A DNA stretch of 64,000 bases from Enoplosus armatus (taxonomy: Eukaryota > Chordata > Actinopteri > Centrarchiformes > Enoplosidae): positions 6,295,501 through 6,359,500 of the forward strand of contig NC_092201.1 of assembly GCF_043641665.1 (NCBI RefSeq), read 5' to 3'. Below the pieces are notes generated by a model. It did not search any database and was not told the DNA's origin. It worked only from the letters and a program-made list of their open reading frames with translations. A program made the position numbers and the translations under genes. This document shows, one piece after another, positions 25,036-34,828 of the stretch. Each line of letters opens with the position of its first letter. The first letter of the stretch is position 1.

Positions 25036-28000
25036 TGGGGGTTGAGGAACTTGAAAGAAACAGTTGTGGAAAACATTTGAGGGAGTCGGAGGGTTAATGT
25101 GCAGAGCTGGGCGTAAACAAGAGGGCTGGGCTCTGTTTAGGGTTCAGTATCAGATAAGAGACAGATTAGGGGAGTGGTCACAGCCTACAGACAATACAGG
25201 AACTGACAAACCCCACAGGACCCTACTTTGCCTTGTAAATGCCTACATCTTTCAAACTCCACATCTTCAGTTTTGTAACACAGGCTTTCTGTTCGAAATG
25301 TGTCCTGTTCAAACCCAATCTGAGATAACCCTGATGACATCACTATTCCAGCTCTTCTAGTCCATATGTTGAAGTGTCCATGTGTGTGTGTATGGGGGGG
25401 TTCTTGACAAAAAACCCTTTCACAGCCACCGAAGACAAAATAAAATAGTTTGCAGAGACGGAGTAGTACTCAGCATGACAAGTTAACTTATACAATATAA
25501 GAAGCTGCCAGGTTTCCTCCTCACTCAATGAGTGGAGTGAGGAAGCAGCATTGTGCTCAGTGCTGCCACTGCTGGCCAGAAACTGTATTGCAAAAACACT
25601 CATGTAGGAGAACAGACTGTTGTAATATAACCTCTGGCCACCAGTGGTCATGATACAGCATGTATGATGTCTGACTAAGTTTTGGGTGTTTGAGTCATTT
25701 TTGGGTGCAGAGACAAGAGATAAAGTGTCTTTTTGGGTTAGGTGTATGAGTTTGTGCAGAGACAAGAGAGTGTGTCGAAAAGGTCAGGACTCACGGGATT
25801 TCTTGGCCAGCTGACTCACAGGGAGGAGGTCATAGGACGGTACAGTCCAGGTGAGGGGATGGGGGCAGGTGTTCGGTGTAAATGAGTTTAGGGGAATGTG
25901 TTGGTGTGTGTGGTAAGATGTGGTCAGCAGTCAGGGTGATAGTGTTTGCTTTACAGTTGCCGTGAGAGATATGGTTGGCTGTGCTATGTAATTAAGGCCT
26001 TGAGTGTTTTAGTCACAGAAGTAGGGCTTCAGAGTAGACAGGAAATGCATTTTCTTCACAGGCTTCATGGTAAGTAGAAGAGAGGAGTTGTTTTGAAGCT
26101 TGTTATGGAGCAAACAGAAGCATGAGAGCAACTTGGTCATGAGGTGAAAGGCCAGGGGTCAGAGGTCACACCGAGGCAACAGGGAATTAGAAAGTTGAGC
26201 CCTTCAGAGGTTCTTTGAAAGGCAAGCACCTTTGTTCGGCGGACAGATTTATTTTGGGAAGCAGGCAGAGGGGGAGAAAGAAAAAAACTTGTTCTATACA
26301 ACAAAAAAATTGCCTTTCTCTCTTGTTCCGTGAGAGCATGTTATCCTCATAGTCCTCCTGTGTTTATACAGCTTTGCCCTCAGGCTCCCACGAGATGTCT
26401 CATCATTAGAGGTTTATGCCATGGGAGATATTCTATGTTCATACATAATGCATCATATAGCGTGTCTTATATAAGATGAGTTGGAGACGATTCACTCCCA
26501 CACCTCATTTCTCAGCGCAGAAGCATGGGAGCTCAGAGGAGCTTCAGCCTACACGAACACACACTTGTGAAGGCATCACAAGCACGTACCTCTCTAACTG
26601 CACGCAGGCGAACAATAACATATTGATATGTAAGGCCCACATAACAGGCCACATGCAAGAATCTATAATGTGAAGCGCAAACAACATATACACTGAAACA
26701 GCTGCCAAACACATTGCTCTCCCTTAAATAAACACATCGTCGTGCACGGAGCTCAGAGGAGATCAGAGGGAGAGCACCATGGTGTTTTTTCATTTACTGG
26801 GAATAAGGAAGAGCTCTGTGTTGAGGGGAACTCAGAAGGTCACTCCACTGGCAGAGGGACAAACCTTGAGAGGAGTTATGTGCAACGCACACACAAGCTC
26901 GAGTGAGTGCATATGTGTACATGAACGTGTGTGTTTACATCTGACTGGAAATACACCAGTGATAGTGACGTTACATGTCAGACTTGTTGAATCACTGTGC
27001 TATGCGAGCGTGCAGGTAAGCGGAGATCATTTCCCATAACATTGCGTGAGCTTGATGTGTAGGTCGAGTCCATCCTGTTGCAGTATGTTGCAGCAGAAAA
27101 AACTGTCAAATGTACAAACAGTACACACGCAAACAACCAAAGCACGTGTACAAACGCAGTATAAAGGACTCAATAGAGCCTTGAAATCGCTCACACTCAC
27201 ACATCATGTATTTTTGAACATTTGTTTCATGACTGGCACATAAATGATGCATTAGAAAGATATGAAATGTTAGTTTAAATTTGACCACGCTCATGAGATG
27301 GTATAAATACTGCTAATAAATTCTCCTACAGAGCTCAAGAAGGTGATTATGTTGCTGACTATGTAAACAGTTTAATGAGAAAGAGACACTGACGTATATT
27401 TAATCTACTATATTACCGAAGCACAACTTCAAACACAACAAATACTGCACACACTGACTGTACTACAAACCACAAGACACAGTTAAATAAGGCAATGGCG
27501 CCCTCTGTCTGTCAACTGAAAGACAGCTGCTCTTAAACAGCAGATGTTGCAATGAAGCATCACTTTCTTGCACAACATGACAGCATAATAGAGTGCATTG
27601 AAAATAGGAGACATGGACCATTGAGATTTTCTTTTGAAGCACATTAAAACAAGCAGAGGAAGACAGAGTGTAATATGTTTACAGAAGGGAGAGGGTATTG
27701 TGAGACGTTTCTTGAAAAGGTTGCTTTATGACTTGACATCACAGCTCATTCTTCAGTTGCACTAATTTTAAGTCAGATTCATAAACTCTGTTGAATCGAA
27801 CATGTTTCTTGAGACTGTGTCACACTTACTCGACTATATGTTTTGTTTTTTTTAAGTTGTATTGAGTTAAATTATACTGTATGTTGTCCATCACCTGTAA
27901 ATACTGCATCTTAATGACATGAAATGACAGGAACAGCAACACCTGAATGACTATCTGCTCTAACACCTTCAATGCAACTGCATCTTCCACCATTTAGAGA

Positions 28001-28427
28001 TCACATCACTCTGCGCAAAATGTTCAAATGACTTTTACTGGCTTACATGTTGTAGGTGCCCACTACCAGACACACAGACAAATGATGGGAAAAGATGAGG
28101 GGAGAATAGCTTACAACTGCAGTGAATAAATCACACTTACAAGCACAGCTGCACAGGTGAGTAACATTAGCAGTATGTGTCAGTCATGAGAGGGTGGAAC
28201 TACCACCCTTAAAATGCTGCTCATTGGAGCTTTAAAAACAAACCAATGTAAATGTAAAATCCTGTAAAATAGAAAGATTAACATGGTAATGATTAACACA
28301 GAGGTTGAGGCTGATACTGAATGTTCAGTTGATCACGACAGTTAACTGTTCAGAGCGTGAGCAGTATAAATCTCATTAGCACAAAGAAATAACTTACCAC
28401 TAGATATAACAAAACACTTTTAATCCA
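25036..28427. other. Gene-free stretch upstream of the fam3c 3' end
   Basis: No coding exon was found. Moderately AT-rich DNA with scattered TG-rich words (25380-25390, 25900-25920). Nothing here resembles the end of a neighbouring gene. Confidence 0.45.
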
Positions 28428-28450
28428 CACACACACACACACACACACAT
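28428..28450. repeat. (CA)n microsatellite
   Basis: About 11 CA units, just beyond the likely 3' end of fam3c. Confidence 0.9.
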
Positions 28451-28476
28451 TCACATACATATGACTAACAATATCA

Positions 28477-28482
28477 TTTATT
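28477..28482 (-). terminator. fam3c: Candidate fam3c polyadenylation signal (AATAAA on minus strand)
   Basis: TTTATT on the plus strand reads AATAAA on the minus strand, about 730 nt beyond the fam3c stop. I saw no other AATAAA on the minus strand between it and the stop. It would give a 3' UTR of roughly 0.75 kb; no transcript supports this here. Confidence 0.4.
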
Positions 28483-29212
28483 TTAAGAAATTATATTATT
28501 ACAATGTTCATTAAATTAGGATCTTTCAAATCTGGACCCTACTCTAAAGAAATATTTACACATTTTCACAGTGAATTTGGTACATTTGGTTGTAATAACA
28601 TGGAGAGAAGTGTCTTCAAACCCTGTTAATACCAATTTTCTCAAAATAAACTCTGAAAGGAACAAAATTAATGAGTCATAAGAAAAGTCAGACAAACGTG
28701 AATAGATTAATGAGATTAAGGCAGGGAACAGGTAATGGCAATTTAGCCCCCACTCAAAAAAAGATCCATTTCCATCAACAGCAACAATAATGCAACACCA
28801 ACACAACTAAGTGGGTTGGCCTTACAGATAGAAAGTGTGACAGTATTCCAATAATCAAAGGTAAGTCCCTTCTACTCAGTGCACTCTACCTACTAATTCC
28901 AATTACAATAAGCATCTATGTAACGGTATCCAAACAGGAGGAGGCGTGTGAGAAGGTCCGAGCCTCACTTTCCTGCTCAGGGCTGACTGAAGGTTCACGC
29001 CAGCTCCTCTTTCCTGCTAATATCTTCTGGAGAGATGTTGGTTGTTCTGGTAGGTCAGTCTGAATAAAAGGCTTGGGGGTTGAGAGCTGTAAAATGACCT
29101 TTCTTAGCCCAAAGAACCACTAAAAAGTCTCATGAGGACGGGTATGTCAGGAGGACAAGGTGGACGTGCGAGACGGGAAACGGGTGATTGACGATCGCAG
29201 CGAGAGCTCAGA

Positions 29213-32200
29213 TCAGTCCTGCCTCTGAGGCACGCAGCCCTCCATCTCCAACACCTCGGGCCAGCCCTCAAATTTGTTGGTGTCTGCGCTGTTCTTTATA
29301 TGCTGAGGAGGTAAAGACAAGACACACACACACACACTCACAATGTGTTCCATATGAAACCAGATAATCTGCATTGTCTTTCTAATCTAATAGATATGGT
29401 ATCCTAATCAGACAAGCCCAACAGGCAGGGTGTGACATTCAGGTGAGGTTTAACAGATGCCGTAAGTATGACTGACATGAACAGGGTTGGGCTGATTGCT
29501 GCTCTGAAAAACACATACAGTACAATAACCTACAGACGCTTGTGAATCAAGTGTTTTGTATCTTAAAGGCTACACTAGATTATACTCATATACAGTAATT
29601 ACTTAACCGCCAGAAGAACGTATTTAAAGCCTTGCATCATCTCTAACTTTTACTAGTGAAAGTGCAAGGTGTGCACTATGTAGTTAGCTACCTAGACAGT
29701 CAAGCATTCTCATTGGTCTATCCTCACTAACACAAAGTTCCTCTAAACTCACCAAACAGATTAGATGTGAATGCAGTTTAACATCTGAAGCTACAAGAGC
29801 TCTTTATTTCAGTGGTTGGGGTGAATGCTGATATTTTACTCTTGAGCTAACATGCTGTGGATTTGCTGGCAGTACAAACTTTAATAGTTTCATCTGATGC
29901 AAAGTTAATTTCAGAATAGCTCCCTTAAATTGATATATTGAAATAGGATATCTGTGTAATAGTTTGTTTAAGGGAGTAGATGTAAACATGGGATTTGTGG
30001 GTCCTGTTACCTGCTCAAATGGACTCTTGGTCTTGATGCCTTTCCCGCCGACAAAGATCCAGTTATCCCGGAAGCCCAAATTACTGACAGCTGAGCTGCC
30101 CAGATCAGCAATTAGCTTCCTGGCTTCATCATTGAGTCTACAGAACGAAGAAGACAGATACGATTTCATGGCCACATCTGCAGCGACGCAGCCAACATTA
30201 GAGATAACTAAAGCAATTTACATGAATCATGTGACTCTAAACCGTTTCAGTAAGCGAGGGGATATTGTGGAAAAAGCCCTTACTTTGTTGAGGGATCATC
30301 AAATGAGGCCATCATCACGACTATCCCGTCATCAATTTCCTTCAGGAATTTAATCAAAGGAGCCACATCTACACAAGGTTACACATGGTTAACACAATGT
30401 ATATGTGTTTTTAAATGTCTGAAACAAAAAGGTTCTGAAATATACTCACCTCCTGCCCACATATCAAAAAAGTCTGTCTTGATACCTTCCCCTGTTCTCC
30501 CTGTGGGGGAAGAAGATCACAATTTAGACCACTTTAGTTAGAAATGTTTCGTTTTTATTACCATTAATTAATGAATAAACGCACAGAGAAATCTACAAGT
30601 AGAACCAAACTATTCTGTTGTGCAAAGGCTTAAGATTTCTTTTTAAAATGGTTCCATTCATTGTAGTACTTCCAGTGTAACACTGCTGCTGTATCATATA
30701 ACTATCAGCAGCGGCTTATTTATGAAGCACATTGACTGGAACTCCAGCCGATAACGTTACCATTAACCAGGGCAATGTTGATTCCTCTCCCCACGTTATT
30801 CTTCACACCGCTCATTAGTCTGAAACAAAGAAAAGGAGGACAATGAGAGTAAAGTTCATATGGACAGTTTCATAATATCACACTATAAAAAAGGTAGATA
30901 TAAGCAGTAAGCGTTTATTAAGGTGTTTGTTAACGACTATGACTACTCATCCTGTGGGTTACAATGTAGTAAAACACAAGAGTAATAATATAAAATATGT
31001 CTTCAAACACTGCACATTAACAAACACTGTCTTTTTTGCTGCGTACAACTACATTTTAGTGTGTTACACGAAAGCATTTATTAAATGTTTATATACTTCC
31101 AATGAATTCTAAATAGAACTTAATTATTGTGTTACCCCGAGATATGTTTGACATGACAGCACTTCCTGGACTTGGTGTGCACATGCATGTCATTTTCCTA
31201 CCTTAGTCAAACATTATGACAGCCAGGACTTTTTACAGCTGAGCTGTTCTAGCAAACATGTCACAAACACAAAAAATCTTATCAAAACTATTGAATATTG
31301 TCATTATCAATTCATTTAACAAGTTTATGTTTGTATGTTGTTGTTGTTGTTGGTGGTGTTGTTTTGCTATTTAGCAATAAATCATTTTATCTATAAAATA
31401 TTTAAAAACGTCTGACCAACTGTCCAAAATCCAGATGTTCAATTTATAATTATATAAAACAGAGAATTTGAGAAGCTGAAACCAGTCAGTGTTTGACATT
31501 TCTGCTTCATACATTAATGATCAATTATTAAAATAGACGACTAATTTTCTATTTAATTGGAATTAATCGGAGCAATGCAAGCAGAACTCTTCAGCCACGG
31601 AAGGCAGCTGCAGTATAATGTATTTAGCCTTCAAGGCTGTCTTGATTAGTTACTATGACAACCATGCATTTGTGAAAACTACAAGAATTAGCTGTACTGT
31701 TTTAGTGCATTCTGTTTACATGTTCATCTATAAAATTGGCATTTCAATTGAAACTTAGCACCAGCTGAAGTGTTTTTCTGACAAAAGCAACTAATGACTT
31801 CTAATGCTCCCAACGGCCGGGTAGATGAAACACAAGACATGACAGTAGACCACTGTACAGATGTTTGTGTAAGAACATCAAATACGCCATATTTGCATAC
31901 CCGGAACTCCATAAAAAGGTGTACAGTAAAATAAAGTTTAATATTGTAAAAAGTAATATGTGCTCCTGTGTTTCCGGAAGTTTCAAGATGTCATTCACTT
32001 ACAATTTGTCCTCCAGGCACATTCTGGGCCCCACCACACTGGCCGCTCCACTCGCCATCTTGAAGGCAAAGTGTCCAAGTGGACATGACTTGGACAGCCC
32101 ACATTTGTACCTGACTGGCTTTGTTGCTGTGAACAGAAAACCCCCATTTACACGCCAAGAAACAGGTAGCACAATATCAGGTAACAAGTGGTGCAATTAC

Positions 32201-33158
32201 ATAAGCCTATCGACAAACAGGTGCAGACACAGAACAAAAAGCAACGGTTCCACTTGAGCTCTACCAAAAGGAATCTATTTACACTATAAATGGCACTAAG
32301 CTAAACACACACCTTAAAATTGATGCACACTGCAAGGATTTAACCACAACTACAGCACTGTGTGACACAGGGTCATTATTACCATTCTTGTGTAAACTGG
32401 TATAGAGAGATTTAAAAAAAAAAAAAAAAAAAAAAGGAAAGTATCAAAACAGATTAGTCATTGAGAAAACAAAGCAAAAAGACAAAATTATAATAATTTA
32501 AGCATACTTACGGCCTTCATTCACTTGCATAGATCTAGCTGAAAAGCAAAAAATGTATATATGTTTGAGGAGATTTTTAGTTGTCATTTAAATGCAGCTC
32601 TGTGGGGAAAACTCTGTCCATAAACAAAACACATATTGCTAAAGCAGACAATGAGCAGTGCTGGACACACAGTGCTTTCTGTAATGTGAACACAACCTAC
32701 AGGCCCCAAAGAGCCAAGGTATACTATCAACAGTACAAAATACTTCCTCAATAACTGAATAAATAGGTGTTATGTTTCGTTTACAACCGATACTCTCCCA
32801 CTTCCTTTTGTACAGCTGCTCAGGGCTTCAACTGAAGTTGAGTTTCCTCATGCAAGAAATGTTACTCACACATGACACTGCCCAGTTTAAAATCCATGTT
32901 AATCTCCAGCAGTTGAAAAGCCAGAAAGACAGCTAGGAGGAATGCAAAGATGAGCGCTGCCAACTTCAAAACACCTAAAAGTGAGAGATGAAGTTAACAG
33001 ATAGACAGATGGAACTGTCAGTTAAACAGCATGAATCATCAGCATTTAGGCAGGATATTTTAAACATTACACAAAGATGTTCCACGATCTTGTGCTATTG
33101 TGTATAGCCTTATACTGTATAGCTTAAAGGTCACACACTTACCGCCAGCCCTGACCAT
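29213..33158 (-). CDS. fam3c: fam3c: FAM3 family cytokine-like secreted protein (ILEI)
   Basis: Nine coding exons on the minus strand: 33158-33143, 32974-32870, 32538-32512, 32126-32003, 30819-30761, 30500-30450, 30368-30284, 30137-30011, 29302-29213. All have GT-AG borders and matching phases, giving 684 nt and 227 aa, the length of human FAM3C. Residues 7-28 form the hydrophobic signal/anchor. Four cysteines fall at 58 (RYKCG), 64, 86 (RMCLED) and 221 (EGCVP), the positions that make the two disulfides in human FAM3C. The conserved core includes [34 protein letters not shown] and [13 protein letters not shown]. The C-terminal RQD end matches FAM3C (KQD) better than FAM3A. FAM3C is a secreted protein linked to epithelial-mesenchymal transition and metabolism. 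Exon 3 is only 27 nt. The gene is complete with no frameshift. Confidence 0.95.
32413..32434. repeat. Poly(A) run in fam3c intron
   Basis: A homopolymer of about 22 A in the intron between exons 3 and 4. It may be the tail of an old retroposed copy on the plus strand, but no body was recognised beside it. Confidence 0.8.
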
Positions 33159-33640
33159 CTTAGCGAGCCTCCAGCCACTTTTTTTCCACAGCTAACAACC
33201 TGTGATGATAAAACAAACCATCACTTTGTCAGTTTTAACTATTTATCTGTGCCCGTGTTGAACGGAAGGTAGAGAGAGGGTCCGTAACAGCTGTTGGGTG
33301 ACGTTAACTTTAGCTGACGGTACGTTGACTGCTAATAGTTTAAATAAGGCATTACAGCTAGCTGATACCGCAGAAAGTTACTTGGGTATTTTAAAGTTAA
33401 CGTCACTTTAGCTTTACTGAATTAGTTATTACAAGGCAGTAGGTCGTTATGATGCAACAACCCAGCGTTAGCTGACTGTATGATACTGTACGTCGCTTTC
33501 TAAGTGCAGTCATCTAGCTCAATTTTGAAAAGCTAACTAGCGTCAACTGTAGCATTTAACGTTAAAAGTGGCGCTACGTTGATTGGTCTGCTGTGTAACT
33601 TCCTCGTCTCTGCCTAGCTTTGCTAACTGACACTGAAATA
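33159..33640 (-). promoter_or_regulatory. fam3c: fam3c 5' UTR and promoter region, possibly bidirectional
   Basis: This lies directly upstream of the fam3c ATG and contains many copies of a TAACGT/ACGTTA word (for example near 33300, 33322, 33397, 33558) and GTTAGC words. A similar density recurs at the candidate internal impdh1 promoter (59.1-59.6 kb). A TTAGCTGTGG word just before the ATG-bearing exon could be part of the 5' UTR. The transcription start is not determinable. Confidence 0.4.
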
Positions 33641-33641
33641 A

Positions 33642-34175
33642 CTCCAGCGGGAATGCATTGGTAGAGCTCATTTGGAAGTAACGTTAAAAAAGTACCCTTT
33701 GGATGAATGTTTACACCTTGTTTACCTGTTAAAATGCCACGGTCCCCACGAATCCCCGTGTGGTTCACGATATCCTGAATTGTTAAAAGTGATTCGCGTA
33801 ATGACAGCTGAGCTCGTCAGTGATGGAAGAGAAGGTAAGAGGCGCCACTCTGTTGAAGAAACCGAAGACGAACAAGCGGGTAGACCTGTAGAGAGTATTT
33901 ATGTGGGCCTATTATTTTCAGCCGAGAATCTAACAAGATAGTTGTGAAAAAAGTTGTTTAAACAATCTAATCTTGACATGTGACATCACATTCAGAAAGA
34001 CCAGATCATTAATTAGCAAAAATGGACGACAACATCTCTTTTTTTTTACAACGTCTCATTCATTAAACGGCGGTTATTTCAGTTTTTATTTAGTTAGTTT
34101 TATATTTCGTATTTGTTACTGTAAATAAGCAACTGTGTATCAAATGTCACAAATAAAAGTATTAACAATACATTA
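33642..34175 (+). ncRNA. Candidate divergent transcript opposite fam3c
   Basis: On the plus strand a frame is open from 33642 to 33941 (99 codons), but it has no in-frame ATG until about residue 50, and no product is recognised. AGAAG followed by GTAAGAGG at about 33836 resembles a splice donor. An AATAAA lies at 34152-34157. Head-to-head position to fam3c and a polyadenylation signal fit a short divergent, probably non-coding, RNA. This is inference from layout only. Confidence 0.25.
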
Positions 34176-34813
34176 AATGTCTTTGTCCTCTCCAATCATT
34201 ACGTACAGACGTACTACATTACGTTACTTCCATACTGAAGAGTAATGGTAGGTTTCCCATGAGTGAGACATCTTACTAATAACTTATCTTTGTTCGTCAA
34301 ACTAACTTCCTCCTTTTTCTTCTTCTCTGTTCATTTCGAGACAGATGAGAGACGTTACAGCGCCACCAGTATCCTCTGATTGACAGAAGCTTTGACAGGT
34401 TTATTATGCATTTAACTCGATCATGGCATATCTTAAACTGTAACACACACAATAGAAGGACACACATAATTATATGATGTATTTTGTTTTTAAAAATGCA
34501 TATTTTCAGGACTGTCTTGTTTGTTTTTCACATTGAACAGAAAGTACAAAAGTGGTACAACACAGACTAAAATAATAAAAAAAATACTGTACAAATCAAA
34601 GAGTAAGCAAAGTAAAGCAATGGAATGAAGTAAGCTCAATAAATTAAGACATTGTCATGCTTGTCATTCAAATCGTCAGAACTTGCCACGAAGGGTGCTC
34701 CCATCAAAACATCCGGGATAAGTCCAACAAAATGCCGTTGGCAGTTTTTTACAGCACAGCTGCTCTCAATCATGAATATTTATTAGGCTACATCCATTAA
34801 GATGTGTCATGTG
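34176..34813 (-). other. sort1: Likely 3' UTR of sort1 and intergenic DNA
   Basis: No coding exon. Minus-strand AATAAA words occur at 34789-34794 (only about 20 nt past the stop) and 34400-34405. The latter would give a 3' UTR of about 0.4 kb. Confidence 0.4.
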
Positions 34814-34828
34814 TCATTCAATAAGATC
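34814..34828 (-). CDS. sort1: sort1 terminal 15-nt coding exon (DLIE stop)
   Basis: After exon 20 ends at DSDD with donor GTAAGAGT, a good acceptor (CTTCTTTTTGACAG) lies 116 nt downstream and is followed by GAT CTT ATT GAA TGA. The joined end DSDDDLIE matches the human DSDEDLLE end, which supports the exon although it is only 15 nt of coding sequence. Without this splice the frame would end four residues later as VRVI. Confidence 0.8.
   Translation of the reverse strand, partial: DLIE

Noticed and set aside
1..28400. Search for leptin, wnt16, cped1 or other human 7q neighbours
   Set aside because: No exon of these families was recognised in the left flank or between hilpda and impdh1.
31865..32257. 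130-codon plus-strand frame
   Set aside because: It is the antisense shadow of fam3c exon 4 (32126-32003), whose minus-strand translation is clearly FAM3C.
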